From positions 124,001 to 188,000 of the forward strand of contig NZ_CP113162.1 in assembly GCF_029030725.1 (NCBI RefSeq): a stretch of DNA of 64,000 nt, read 5' to 3'. Of the stretch, positions 53,663 to 64,000 are shown piece after piece (the stretch's first letter is position 1; each line of letters starts with the position of its first letter). The notes beneath the pieces were generated by a model. The model saw only the letters and a list, made by a program, of their open reading frames with translations. It had not been told where the DNA came from and did no database searches. This stretch comes from [Pseudomonas] carboxydohydrogena. Its GTDB lineage: Bacteria > Pseudomonadota > Alphaproteobacteria > Rhizobiales > Xanthobacteraceae. The translations under genes were made by a program, and so were the position numbers.

Positions 53663-54793
53663 TCAGGCGGTATCCGCCCGGTTGCCGAAGAAGTCCTTGA
53701 CCATTTTGAAGAAACCCGCAGCCTCGGGTTGGGTTTCACCGGACGACAGTTTTTCGAACTCCGCCAGCAATTCCTTCTGTTTTTTGGTCAGATTCTGGGG
53801 CGTTTCGACCACAACCTGGACGTACATGTCACCCGTCTGGCGCGAGCGCAGCACCGGCATCCCCTTGCCGGTGATGCGGAACCGGCGGCCCGACTGGGTG
53901 CCGGAGGGAACCTTGATCCGGGCCTTGGTGCTGTCGATCGCGGGAACCTCGAACTCGCCGCCAATGGCCGCCGTCACCATCGAAATCGGCACCCGGCAAT
54001 GCAGATCGGCGCCGTCGCGCTGGAATAGCTGATGCGAGCCAACCGACAGGAAAATATAGAGGTCGCCCGCCGGACCGCCCTGCACCCCGGCCTCGCCCTC
54101 TCCGGAGAGGCGGATGCGGGTCCCGTCCTCGACGCCGGCGGGAATGTTCACCGACAGCGAGCGGTCTTTCTGGACCCGGCCCTGACCCGAACAGGACGGG
54201 CATGGCGTATCGATGGTCTGGCCACGGCCATGGCAGCTCGGGCAGGTCCGTTCCAGCGTGAAGAAGCCCTGCGCCTGCCGCACGCGGCCGGCACCGCCGC
54301 AGGTCGTGCAGACCTTTGGCTTGGTGCCGGGCTTGGCGCCCGAACCGGAACAGGCCTCGCAGGCGACCGCGACCGGAATATTGATCTGCGCGGTCTTGCC
54401 GGTAAAGGCTTCCTCGAGCGTGATGTCCATATTGTAGCGCAGGTCGGCGCCGCGCTCGCGGCCGCCGCCGCCCCGGCCGCGCCCGGCCATGCCGAACAAA
54501 TCCTCGAAAATATCTGAGAAGGAGGAGGCAAAGCCCGCGCCGAAACCGTGGCCGCCACCGCCGCCCTGCTCGAACGCGGCATGGCCGTAGCGGTCATAGG
54601 CGGCGCGCTTGTTGCCGTCCTTGAGGACCTCGTAGGCTTCGGAGATTTCCTTGAACTTGTGTTCGCAGGACGGATCGCCCGGATTCTTGTCCGGATGCCA
54701 TTTCATCGCGAGCTTGCGGAAGGCCGACTTCAGTCCGGCTTCATCGACGGTGCGCTCGACTTCCAGCGTTTCGTAATAGCAAGTCTTAGTCAT
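53663..54793 (-). CDS. dnaJ: Chaperone DnaJ
   Basis: Predicted 376 aa. The J domain with HPD ([12 protein letters not shown]) is at residues 5-70, a Gly/Phe-rich region follows, then four CxxCxGxG zinc repeats ([32 protein letters not shown]) and the two C-terminal substrate domains. It delivers substrates to DnaK and stimulates its ATPase. It stands after dnaK, with a hairpin terminator in the gap. Confidence 0.98.
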   Translation of the reverse strand: MTKTCYYETLEVERTVDEAGLKSAFRKLAMKWHPDKNPGDPSCEHKFKEISEAYEVLKDGNKRAAYDRYGHAAFEQGGGGGHGFGAGFASSFSDIFEDLFGMAGRGRGGGGRERGADLRYNMDITLEEAFTGKTAQINIPVAVACEACSGSGAKPGTKPKVCTTCGGAGRVRQAQGFFTLERTCPSCHGRGQTIDTPCPSCSGQGRVQKDRSLSVNIPAGVEDGTRIRLSGEGEAGVQGGPAGDLYIFLSVGSHQLFQRDGADLHCRVPISMVTAAIGGEFEVPAIDSTKARIKVPSGTQSGRRFRITGKGMPVLRSRQTGDMYVQVVVETPQNLTKKQKELLAEFEKLSSGETQPEAAGFFKMVKDFFGNRADTA

Positions 54794-54855
54794 GAGCGAT
54801 CAGGTGCATGGGTATCTGAGCCTGAGAAATCTTAAGAACAGGAACTCGCCCTGCA

Positions 54856-54883
54856 AAAACCTCCCCTGCGAAGGGGAGGTTTT
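54856..54883 (-). terminator. Hairpin terminator between dnaK and dnaJ
   Basis: AAAACCTCCCCT and AGGGGAGGTTTT form a near-symmetrical stem with a GCGA-like loop; each side ends in a T-run. Read on the minus strand it follows the dnaK stop by about 12 bases. Partial termination here would make less dnaJ than dnaK message. Confidence 0.85.
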
Positions 54884-54894
54884 CAGTGAAGCGC

Positions 54895-56808
<1,914 letters not shown>

Positions 56809-56909
56809 TGTCTCTCTATCCTTCTTTTTTCGGCGGATTGGCCGGGCCCTGACGGCGCACCGCACCCAACCCCCTGAGAATCCAAGCGCGCCGCTCTGCG
56901 ACGCTCCGC

Positions 56910-56940
56910 CTCATATAGGAGGGGCGGTAGGGGCCGCAAG
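56910..56940 (-). promoter_or_regulatory. RpoH (sigma-32) heat-shock promoter of dnaK
   Basis: On the minus strand CTTG (56940-56937) is followed after 17 bases by CCTATATGAG (56919-56910), a full match to the alphaproteobacterial RpoH consensus CTTG-N17/18-CYTATNTNNG. It lies about 100 bases before the dnaK start. No CIRCE-type inverted repeat is seen here, so dnaK should be controlled by RpoH rather than by HrcA. Confidence 0.8.
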
Positions 56941-57108
56941 GACCGAGGGACGAGAAAGCCGTTATTCGGCGGCATTTGTTTTCACCGGTTAACATTCCGG
57001 AGAGGCCGTTTCGGGAACGGCGCGCCGGGCCTGTCGGCGTATCCCGGAAGCTGCTATCGAACCCCCCATCCATCGATCCGCCTCAATCGCGCGTCAGGGA
57101 GCCTAGCG

Positions 57109-58074
57109 ATGACAAAGATGCCCCTTACTCTCCGCCGCGTGGCCGCCGCGACCGCGCTCCTGCTGGCGATGCTCCTCGCCCCGGCCACACGGGCGCGCGC
57201 CGCCGACGCCGTTTTCCCGGCGGGCGTCCGCGTCGGCCTCGTGCCGCTGGAAGGGCTGACAGCCTCGCCCCAGTTTTCCGGCTTCATCAGTTCCGACCAG
57301 AAGGTTCGGGTCGGCCTGTCGGAAATCCCGGAGGCCGCGTTCACGGCCGTCGAGACGGCGGTGAAGAACAATTCCACGCCGGCGGGCTCGCCGAAGCCGC
57401 AAGTCTTCCCCACCACCGCGCGGCAGGGCTATCTGCTGACCGAAACCGGCAAGGACGGCGACGACGAGGTATCGAACTACACGCTGCTGCTGCCCGGCAA
57501 CAAGTTCACCGGCTACGTCATCGTGCAGGTGCGCGGCGACGCGGGCGACGCCTATTCCGAGGCCAATATCCGCAAGATGCTCGCGAGCGCGGTGACGCGC
57601 GCCGAAATTCCGGTCGAGGAGCAGCTTGCCCAACTCGGCTTTAAGCTCGGCGATCTCGCGGGCTTCAAGCATGTGCGCACCATCGCGCCGCGCTCGGCGG
57701 TGCTGCTCAGTGACGGCGATGACGACGCCAGGCTCGACAGCTCCGCCTACATCATGGTCGGGATCATGCAGGGCGCCCCCACCCAGCCGGAGGATCGCGG
57801 CCGCTTCGCGCGCGATCTCGCCGCCAACATCGCGGGCCTGCGCGATGTGAAGATGACCAACAACGAGCCGCTGCGGATCGACAGCACGGCGGGCTACGAA
57901 ACCCGCCTTGAGGGAGTCACTGGAAAAGACAACACCCCGGTGCGGGTGGTGCAGTGGCTGCGCTTCGGCTCAGGCTCCGCGACGCTGCGTATTGTCGCGA
58001 GCGCCCCGCAGTCCGAATGGTCCGACGCCTTCACCCGCTTCCGCGCCGTGCGCGACGGCATCAGCGCGAAGTAA
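57109..58074 (+). CDS. Exported protein of unknown function
   Basis: Predicted 321 aa with a signal peptide (VAAATALLLAMLLAPATRARA). The mature protein begins DAVFPAGVRVGLVPLEGL and has regular mixed alpha/beta sequence with no named domain. It is probably periplasmic. It lies between the divergent dnaK and the convergent grpE, with 12 bases to grpE's end. I do not recognise a function. Confidence 0.75.
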   Translation: MTKMPLTLRRVAAATALLLAMLLAPATRARAADAVFPAGVRVGLVPLEGLTASPQFSGFISSDQKVRVGLSEIPEAAFTAVETAVKNNSTPAGSPKPQVFPTTARQGYLLTETGKDGDDEVSNYTLLLPGNKFTGYVIVQVRGDAGDAYSEANIRKMLASAVTRAEIPVEEQLAQLGFKLGDLAGFKHVRTIAPRSAVLLSDGDDDARLDSSAYIMVGIMQGAPTQPEDRGRFARDLAANIAGLRDVKMTNNEPLRIDSTAGYETRLEGVTGKDNTPVRVVQWLRFGSGSATLRIVASAPQSEWSDAFTRFRAVRDGISAK

Positions 58075-58086
58075 GACCGGGACGTC

Positions 58087-58686
58087 TCAGGCCGCAGGCT
58101 TGGGCTCGTTCTTGGAGACGCCGACCATCGCCGGGCGCAGCATCCGCTCGCCGATCATGTAACCGGTCTGGATCACCTGCACGACGGTGCCGGGTGCAAC
58201 CGAGTTATCCGGAACCTCGTACATCGCCTGATGCAGGTTCGGATCGAACTTCTCGCCCATCGGATCGAATTTCTTCACGCCGTTCTTCTCGAGCGAACGG
58301 TGCAGCGAACGCTCGGTCAGCTCGACGCCCTCGATCAGCGCGGTGAGGCCCGCATCGGCCCCGGCGCGTGCTTCCGCGGGCACAGCGTCGAGCGCGCGTT
58401 GCAGATTGTCGGCGATTTCCAGAATGTCGCGCGCGAAACCGGCGATGCCGTAGGCGCGCGCATCCGCGACCTCGCGCTGGGTGCGCTTGCGCAGGTTTTC
58501 CATCTCCGCCAGCGTGCGGAGCATCTTGTCCTTGGCTTCAGCGGCTTCCTTGACGAGTGCCTCGGAGGGCGTCTCCTCCGGATCGTCGGGCATGATGTAC
58601 GGCTTGGAGACGCGCGGTTCGGCGGGCTTGGTCCCTGCGTTCTCCGCCGCTTCCGAATATTCCTTCTGGCCGTCGTTATCGGTCAT
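58087..58686 (-). CDS. grpE: Nucleotide exchange factor GrpE
   Basis: Predicted 199 aa, ATG at 58686 after a GGAAG site. A disordered acidic N-terminus is followed by the long helix ([27 protein letters not shown]) and the C-terminal beta domain with [16 protein letters not shown] and [21 protein letters not shown]. It releases ADP from DnaK. It stands downstream of hrcA on the same strand. Confidence 0.97.
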   Translation of the reverse strand: MTDNDGQKEYSEAAENAGTKPAEPRVSKPYIMPDDPEETPSEALVKEAAEAKDKMLRTLAEMENLRKRTQREVADARAYGIAGFARDILEIADNLQRALDAVPAEARAGADAGLTALIEGVELTERSLHRSLEKNGVKKFDPMGEKFDPNLHQAMYEVPDNSVAPGTVVQVIQTGYMIGERMLRPAMVGVSKNEPKPAA

Positions 58687-58774
58687 CACGCTTCCACTGT
58701 CTGATTAAAGGTGTACGGCTGGCATATCGTCGTTTGGCGGCCAAAAATCAAGCGCGGCCACGCGCCCAAAATAC

Positions 58775-59866
58775 CTATTTGCCGAGCATCTGGCTGACGA
58801 TGCGCGCGGCATAATCCACCATCGGGATGACGCGCGCGTAGTTCAGCCGCGTCGGGCCGATCACGCCGAGCACGCCGACGATGCGGCCGGAGCCGTCGCG
58901 GTAGGGCGCGGTGATGGTCGAGGAGCCCGACAGCGAGAACAACTTGTTTTCCGAGCCGATGAATATCCGCACGCCGTCGCCGCGTTCCGCGAGGCCCAGC
59001 AAATCGGCAACGCCCTTCTTGGTCTCCAGATCGTCGAACAACAGGCGCACCCGTTCCAGATCCTCCATGGCGTGGAGGTCTTCGAGCAGATTGGCGTGGC
59101 CGCGCACGATCAGGCGGCGCTCGTCGCTGGAGCCGCCCGACCATGAGGCGACGCCGGCCGAGATGATCTTCTGCGTCAACTGATCGAGTTCATTGCGGCT
59201 TTGCGCCAATGCGGCTTCGAGATCGGCGCGCGCCTCGCTCAATGTGCGGCCGCGAATGCGCGCATTGAGGAAGTTCGAGGCTTCCACCAGCGCCGAGGAC
59301 GGCACGCCGGGCGGCAGCGCGAGGATTCGGTTTTCGATCTGGCCGTCTTCGGCGACCAGAACAACGAGCGCCTGTTCAGGCTCCAGCCGCACGAACTCGA
59401 TATGCTTGAGCCGCGTGTTGGATTTGCCCGTCAACACCACGGCGGCGGCGCGGGTGAGACCCGACAGCCGCGTCATCGCATCGCTCAGCGTGGCCTCGAT
59501 CGACTGCGGCTTGCCGATCGCCGCCAACTGCGCCTGGATCGATTGCCGCTCGTCTTCCGTGAGGTCGCCGACCTGCATCAGCGCATCGACGAAGAAACGC
59601 AGGCCGAGTTCGGTCGGCAGCCGTCCCGCCGAGGTGTGCGGCGCATAGATCAGGCCGAGATGTTCGAGGTCCGCCATCACGTTGCGCACCGAGGCGGGCG
59701 ACAGCGGCACCGAGATCATCCGCGAGATGTTGCGCGAGCCGACCGGCTCGCCGGTGGCGAGATAATTCTCGACAATTTGCCGGAAAATATCGCGGGACCG
59801 CTCGTTGAGCTGGGACAGCGCCGCGCCCGGCGTAATCAGCGAATCTTTCGGGTCGTGATGCGACAA
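58775..59866 (-). CDS. hrcA: Heat-inducible transcription repressor HrcA
   Basis: Predicted 363 aa with a TTG start after AAAGGAG. The winged helix ([32 protein letters not shown], quoted in part) and the GAF-like domain with [21 protein letters not shown] at the end are characteristic. HrcA binds CIRCE sites, mostly before groESL; none is visible near hrcA, grpE or dnaK in this window. It is divergent from rph. Confidence 0.97.
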   Translation of the reverse strand: MSHHDPKDSLITPGAALSQLNERSRDIFRQIVENYLATGEPVGSRNISRMISVPLSPASVRNVMADLEHLGLIYAPHTSAGRLPTELGLRFFVDALMQVGDLTEDERQSIQAQLAAIGKPQSIEATLSDAMTRLSGLTRAAAVVLTGKSNTRLKHIEFVRLEPEQALVVLVAEDGQIENRILALPPGVPSSALVEASNFLNARIRGRTLSEARADLEAALAQSRNELDQLTQKIISAGVASWSGGSSDERRLIVRGHANLLEDLHAMEDLERVRLLFDDLETKKGVADLLGLAERGDGVRIFIGSENKLFSLSGSSTITAPYRDGSGRIVGVLGVIGPTRLNYARVIPMVDYAARIVSQMLGK

Positions 59867-60033
59867 CCGTTGCTCCTTTGGAGGTCTCGATCCATTTTAG
59901 GACTTATCTGTTCGCGGCTTCAATGTGTTCCCGCCGCGCACGGCTGACAAGGCCGAATGCCTGTTCGGCCTTGCCGCGCCCGGCGCGGGCCCCTAAAAGC
60001 AGCCCAACATCCTTTCCTGCTTTGGAGAAACAT

Positions 60034-60750
60034 ATGCGTCCCAGCGGCCGCGCGCCCGACGAACTGCGTCCCGTCTCGCTCGAACGCGGCGTGGTGAAAT
60101 ACGCCGAAGGTTCCTGCATGGTGAAATTCGGCGACACCCATGTGCTCGTTACCGCTACGCTTGAAGAGCGGCTGCCGCCGTGGCTCAAGGGCCAAGGGCG
60201 CGGCTGGGTCACCGCTGAATACGGCATGCTGCCGCGCGCCACGCATGACCGCGTCCGCCGCGAGGCTTCCGCCGGCAAGCAGAGCGGCCGTACCGTGGAA
60301 ATCCAGCGCCTGATCGGCCGCTCGCTGCGCACCACCGTCGATCTCGTCGCACTTGGCGAGCGTCAGATCACCGTCGATTGCGACGTGATCCAGGCCGACG
60401 GCGGCACCCGCACCGCTTCGATCACCGGCGCATGGGTCGCGCTCGCGGACTGCCTGCAATGGATGAAGGCGCGCAACATGCTCAAGACCGAGAATGTGCT
60501 GCGCGACAACGTCGCCGCGATCTCGTGCGGCATCCACAACGGCACGCCGGTACTCGACCTCGATTATTCTGAGGATTCCGAAGCCGAGACGGATGCGAAT
60601 TTCGTCATGACCGGCGACGGCCGCATCGTCGAGGTGCAGGGCACCGCCGAGCGCACGCCGTTCTCGCAGGACGAATTCCTGAAACTGATGGCGCTGGCGC
60701 AAAGCGGCATCGGCCGTCTCGTGGAATTGCAGAAGATCGCGATGGCGTAA
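60034..60750 (+). CDS. rph: Ribonuclease PH
   Basis: Predicted 238 aa. [19 protein letters not shown] opens as in the family; the catalytic region has [18 protein letters not shown] and the phosphate site [15 protein letters not shown]. It trims tRNA 3' ends using phosphate. The ATG at 60034 follows a GGAGAAA site; longer frames include non-family sequence. It shares one base with rdgB (TAATG). Confidence 0.98.
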   Translation: MRPSGRAPDELRPVSLERGVVKYAEGSCMVKFGDTHVLVTATLEERLPPWLKGQGRGWVTAEYGMLPRATHDRVRREASAGKQSGRTVEIQRLIGRSLRTTVDLVALGERQITVDCDVIQADGGTRTASITGAWVALADCLQWMKARNMLKTENVLRDNVAAISCGIHNGTPVLDLDYSEDSEAETDANFVMTGDGRIVEVQGTAERTPFSQDEFLKLMALAQSGIGRLVELQKIAMA

Positions 60751-61388
60751 TGCCCAATCACCGCCCCATCACCGGACGCCTCGTCATCGCCACCCACAAT
60801 TCCGGCAAGCTCGCCGAGATGCGCGAGCTGCTCGCGCCTTACGGCATCGAGGCGGTGTCGGCGGGCGAGTTGAACCTGCCGGAGCCGGACGAAACCGGTA
60901 CCACGTTTGCCGCCAATGCGCGCATCAAGGCGGCGGCCGCGGCGAACGCCACGGGACTGCCCGCATTCGCCGACGATTCGGGTCTTTGCGTCGATGCGCT
61001 CGACGGCCAGCCGGGGATCTATTCGGCGCGCTGGGCTGGGCCCTCGAAAGACTTCATGGCGGCGATGGCGCAGATCGAGCGGCTGTTGCAGGAGCGCGGC
61101 GCGACAGAGCCCGCGCAACGCAAGGCGCATTTCGTCTCCGCGCTGTGCGTGGCTTGGCCCGATGGCCACATCGAGGAAGTCGAGGAGCGCGTCAACGGCA
61201 CGATGGTGTGGCCGCCGCGCGGCGACGCGGGCTTCGGCTACGATCCGGCATTTCTGCCTGATGGTCATACGCGCACCTTCGGCGAGATGACCAGCGTCGA
61301 GAAGCACGGACTGCCGCCGCTGGGCCTCGGTCTGTCGCATCGGGCGAAGGCCTTCGTAAAGCTCGCGGAGATCTGTCTTGGGCGCTGA
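60750..61388 (+). CDS. rdgB: Non-canonical purine NTP pyrophosphatase (RdgB/HAM1)
   Basis: Predicted 212 aa. [23 protein letters not shown] is the N-terminal nucleotide site; [27 protein letters not shown] and [15 protein letters not shown] complete the ITPase pattern. It hydrolyses dITP, ITP and XTP to keep them out of DNA. It overlaps hemW by 11 bases. Confidence 0.97.
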   Translation: MPNHRPITGRLVIATHNSGKLAEMRELLAPYGIEAVSAGELNLPEPDETGTTFAANARIKAAAAANATGLPAFADDSGLCVDALDGQPGIYSARWAGPSKDFMAAMAQIERLLQERGATEPAQRKAHFVSALCVAWPDGHIEEVEERVNGTMVWPPRGDAGFGYDPAFLPDGHTRTFGEMTSVEKHGLPPLGLGLSHRAKAFVKLAEICLGR

Positions 61389-62535
61389 CGCACAAAATGC
61401 CTTCGGCGTTTACGTGCACTGGCCGTTCTGCCTGTCGAAATGCCCGTATTGCGATTTCAACAGCCATGTCCGCCACACCGCGATCGACGAGGAGCGCTTC
61501 GCCCGCGCCTTCGCGCGCGAGATCGCAACCACCGCCGCGCGCACGCCGGGCCGCACGGTGACCTCGATCTTCTTCGGCGGCGGCACGCCGTCATTGATGA
61601 AGCCACAGACGGTCGGCGCCATCCTCGACGCTATCGGACAACACTGGAATGTCGACAGCGGTGTCGAGGTCTCGCTCGAAGCCAACCCCACCAGCGTCGA
61701 GGCGACGCGCTTTGCAGGCTATCGCGCAGCGGGCGTCAACCGCGTCTCGCTCGGCGTGCAGGCGCTCGATGATGCCTCGCTGAAATCACTGGGCCGCATG
61801 CACAGCGCGCAGGAGGCGCTCGATGCGGTGGCGATCGCGCGCCGTTCGTTCGACCGCTATTCGTTCGACCTGATCTACGCGCGGCCGGGCCAGAGCGCGG
61901 AAGCATGGACGCAAGAACTTGAAGTGGCGATCTCGGAAGCCGCCGAGCATCTGTCGCTCTATCAATTGACCATCGAGGAAGGCACGCCGTTCTTCGGTCT
62001 GCACCGCGCGGGAAAACTGAAAACGCCCGACGAGGATCTCGCGCGCCAGCTTTATGACGTGACGCAGGAGGTCTGCGCCGCGCACGGCCTGCCGTCCTAC
62101 GAGATTTCCAACCACGCGCGCCCCGGCGCGGAGTGCCGCCACAACCTCGTCTACTGGCGTGGACAGGAATATGCGGGCATCGGTCCCGGCGCGCATGGCC
62201 GTCTCGACATCGGCGGCCGCCGTCACGCCACCGCAACCGACAAACGCCCGGAAGCGTGGCTGTTGCGCGTCGAGGACAACGGCCACGGCATCGCGACAGA
62301 AGATTTGCTCGACAGCGAACAGCGCGCCGATGAATTTTTGCTGATGGGCCTGCGGCTTGCGGAAGGCATCGATCCGCATCGCTATGCGGCGCTCGCCGGA
62401 CGCCCGCTCGATCCGCATCGCATCGCCGCGCTGAAGAACGACGGCGCCATCGTGATGGACGACAACGGGCGGCTGCGCGTGACGCAGGATGGCTTTCCAC
62501 TGCTCGATGCCGTCGTCGCCGATCTCGCGGCGTAA
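61378..62535 (+). CDS. hemW: HemW-like radical SAM protein
   Basis: Predicted 385 aa with a TTG start inside the end of rdg[21 protein letters not shown] holds the CxxxCxxC [4Fe-4S] site near residues 19-26; [23 protein letters not shown] and the [11 protein letters not shown] end region follow HemN/HemW. HemW lacks coproporphyrinogen oxidase activity and is thought to insert heme; the site CPYCDF fits HemW. Its stop lies in a hairpin shared with the convergent lipoprotein gene. Confidence 0.94.
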   Translation: MGADAQNAFGVYVHWPFCLSKCPYCDFNSHVRHTAIDEERFARAFAREIATTAARTPGRTVTSIFFGGGTPSLMKPQTVGAILDAIGQHWNVDSGVEVSLEANPTSVEATRFAGYRAAGVNRVSLGVQALDDASLKSLGRMHSAQEALDAVAIARRSFDRYSFDLIYARPGQSAEAWTQELEVAISEAAEHLSLYQLTIEEGTPFFGLHRAGKLKTPDEDLARQLYDVTQEVCAAHGLPSYEISNHARPGAECRHNLVYWRGQEYAGIGPGAHGRLDIGGRRHATATDKRPEAWLLRVEDNGHGIATEDLLDSEQRADEFLLMGLRLAEGIDPHRYAALAGRPLDPHRIAALKNDGAIVMDDNGRLRVTQDGFPLLDAVVADLAA

Positions 62536-62551
62536 TCGTAAAAATTACGCC
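62529..62551. terminator. Hairpin over the stop codons of two convergent genes
   Basis: GGCGTAAT (62529-62536) and ATTACGCC (62544-62551) pair perfectly around CGTAAAA. The arms contain the stop codon of hemW and that of the convergent lipoprotein gene. T-runs are short, so it may be a weak two-way terminator. Confidence 0.45.
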
Positions 62552-63753
62552 CCGAAACTTTTCGGCGAGGCCGACGCGATCTGTCCGCCGCCCGCCGCCA
62601 CGCGCAGCACGGCGAGACCGCGCTCGTTGGTGCCGTTGGGACGAAAGCGAAACAGCCCGTCGATGCCGGTGAAGCCCGACACGTTGGTCAATACATCCGG
62701 CGAGAAGCGCGGGCCGCCGGAATTCACGCGCGACAAAGCCGCCACCAGCGCCACCGCGTCATAGGCCAGCGTCGCGGTGCGCACCGGGTCCTGTCCGTAT
62801 TTGCCGCGATAGCGCTTGGCAAAGGCGCGATACCCGGACGGATCGGGTGCCGCGTAATAACCGCCCTGCAAATGCGGATCGGCGAATACCTTCGGATTGT
62901 CCCACAGCCCGGTGCCGAGCAGTTGCACGCGCTTGAGGTCCGCGCCCGCCGCCGCCAGTTGCGATGACAATTGCACCAGCACGTCGCCGTCATCGGCGAG
63001 CAGCAGCGCATCGGCGCTCCCCAGCGCCTGCGCGATGTTGCGCACGGCGGTCTGCACCTGGTTCGGATCGGTGGTGTACTTCTCGAAGGCCACCATGCGC
63101 GCGCCCTTGCGCGGCACGGCCTGCTTGAAGGTGGCCTCGACGACATTGCCGTAAGCGTTTTCCGGCAGCAGCGCCGCAAAGGAGCGCTTACCCGTGCCCG
63201 TGGAATAATCGATGATGCGGCTGACGTCGGTTTCCGGCAGGAAGCTCAACAGATAGACGCCCTGTCCGGCGACGCTGGCGTCGGTGGAAAACGCGATCAC
63301 AGGAATGTTGCGCGGCCGCGCCTGCTGCGCGACGCCCGCCACCGAAAGCCCGAACAGCGGGCCGAGAATGATCTCCGCGCCTTCGCCGAGCGCCTGTTGC
63401 GCGGCGGTCTGCGCGCCCTGCGGCGTGCCGGCATCGTCCTTGATGAGAAGCTGAATGTCGGGATTCTGGAATTCCGCCAACGCCATCTCGGCGGCGTTCT
63501 TCATCGAATTACCGGCGATGCCCGCATTGCCCGCGCCCGACAAAGGCAGGATCAGCCCGACCTTCACCTGCCCCTTGCCGACGGCAATCGCTTCCTGCTG
63601 CGGGCCGGAAGGACCCGGCGGCGGCTGGTCGGTGCCTGTCAGCCCGGACATGCCGGCGCATCCGGCCAGAAGCGGCGCGCCGAGAATGAGCCCGACGGCG
63701 CTGCGGCGGGTGGTCAACAGGCTGGGTTTTGAAGGATGGGTCGGGACCGTCAT
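62545..63753 (-). CDS. Penicillin-binding-protein-activator-like lipoprotein
   Basis: Predicted 402 aa from the ATG at 63753. The signal peptide ends in a lipobox (LLAGC), then a Pro-rich linker. The rest is a periplasmic type-I binding fold (VKVGLILPLSGAGNAGIAGNSMKNAAEMAL, quoted in part; GAEIILGPLFG; ALAYDAVALVAAL). In alphaproteobacteria such proteins are annotated LpoA-like activators of penicillin-binding proteins, though the fold is also that of amino-acid-binding proteins; without ABC partners the first is more likely. Confidence 0.8.
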   Translation of the reverse strand: MTVPTHPSKPSLLTTRRSAVGLILGAPLLAGCAGMSGLTGTDQPPPGPSGPQQEAIAVGKGQVKVGLILPLSGAGNAGIAGNSMKNAAEMALAEFQNPDIQLLIKDDAGTPQGAQTAAQQALGEGAEIILGPLFGLSVAGVAQQARPRNIPVIAFSTDASVAGQGVYLLSFLPETDVSRIIDYSTGTGKRSFAALLPENAYGNVVEATFKQAVPRKGARMVAFEKYTTDPNQVQTAVRNIAQALGSADALLLADDGDVLVQLSSQLAAAGADLKRVQLLGTGLWDNPKVFADPHLQGGYYAAPDPSGYRAFAKRYRGKYGQDPVRTATLAYDAVALVAALSRVNSGGPRFSPDVLTNVSGFTGIDGLFRFRPNGTNERGLAVLRVAAGGGQIASASPKSFGA

Positions 63754-63872
63754 CAACTCTCTTTCAGACCGGCTCCCTGATCGGCCCGGACACCATGACG
63801 GACCGATCTGGAGCCAAATTCAGACTTCTTGGCGGCCACCATACGGGAAAACGAAGAATTTGTGACCCCTGC

Positions 63873-63954
63873 GAATTTCCAAGCCCTTGAAATTTCCAAG
63901 TCCCTGGACTTCTCAAGCCTTTGAACTCTGAAGTTTTGGAATTCTGAAGTCCGG
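63873..63954. repeat. Imperfect tandem repeat of about 16 bases, five units
   Basis: Five successive units share the pattern GAATTTC-CAAGCCCTT with changes (lengths 16, 18, 16, 16 and 16). They fill most of the gap upstream of the lipoprotein gene. No gene is present in 63757-63972 apart from this. The start of another gene may lie at 63973. Confidence 0.5.
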
Positions 63955-63972
63955 ATCGTTCATTCCTTGCCC

Positions 63973-64000
63973 ATGCAGCAAGACGATCGCGCGCGGACAG
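63973..64000 (+). CDS. Possible start of a gene running off the right edge
   Basis: An ATG at 63973 opens a frame (MQQDDRART) to the window end. In related genomes rsmI commonly stands divergent from this lipoprotein gene, so it may be its beginning, but nine residues cannot prove this. Confidence 0.25.

Noticed and set aside
58087-60034. CIRCE element near hrcA, grpE or rph
   Set aside because: I looked for a TTAGCACTC/GAGTGCTAA inverted pair in the hrcA and dnaK upstream regions and did not see one.

Overview
The window reads as a chromosome segment of a GC-rich alphaproteobacterium of the Bradyrhizobium/Afipia/Rhodopseudomonas group. That placement rests on gene order and style: infC-rpmI-rplT-pheS-pheT, hrcA-grpE beside dnaK-dnaJ, rph-rdgB-hemW, dapB-gpmA-pyrF, a complex I NDUFA9-type protein, and an alphaproteobacterial RpoH promoter before dnaK. 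It is an inference from protein resemblance; no search was run.

Positions 1 to about 21.74 kb look like an integrated genomic island. Its right edge is a tRNA-Leu(CAG) gene (21742-21826, minus strand) with a tyrosine integrase (20117-21655) against its 3' end. The left edge is not visible. Base composition is visibly less GC-rich than to the right, and the contents are accessory: the tail of a metal-type RND pump; a DnaX-like clamp-loader ATPase divergent from two tandem sliding-clamp-like genes, followed by an RNA-structure-rich gap and an unknown gene; a Xre/RES toxin-antitoxin pair; a four-gene coupled operon (unknown, QueC-like, XRE-ImmA/IrrE peptidase, PIN); a PD-(D/E)XK nuclease-like protein with DUF2958 and zinc-ribbon partners; a GYF-membrane protein/PP2C/secreted-protein operon; an AbiEi/AbiEii pair with a third gene; and a broken ParB tail.

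From 21.8 kb on the window is mostly core genome. In order it holds NDUFA9-like, uppP, GST, hydrolase, glycosyltransferase; the translation block infC (apparent AUU start), rpmI, rplT, pheS, pheT; a secreted hydrolase and an outer-membrane-barrel-like protein; a LysR regulator divergent from a four-gene peptide/nickel-type ABC transporter whose two ATPases are fused; a flavin amine oxidase; a YiiX-like hydrolase; nth; an AraC-Ogt repair protein; gpmA, dapB, pyrF; two methyltransferases; the DnaK chaperone set with HrcA; and rph-rdgB-hemW ending in a penicillin-binding-protein-activator-like lipoprotein.

The strongest candidate for something undescribed is the clamp-loader/dual-clamp cassette at 1238-6079. 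It has its own loader, with a QIELF clamp-binding peptide, a degenerate Walker B and a C-terminal region resembling rolling-circle replication proteins, plus two different clamp-like partners and no polymerase nearby. The second candidate is the QueC-like/XRE-ImmA/PIN operon at 8445-12210.
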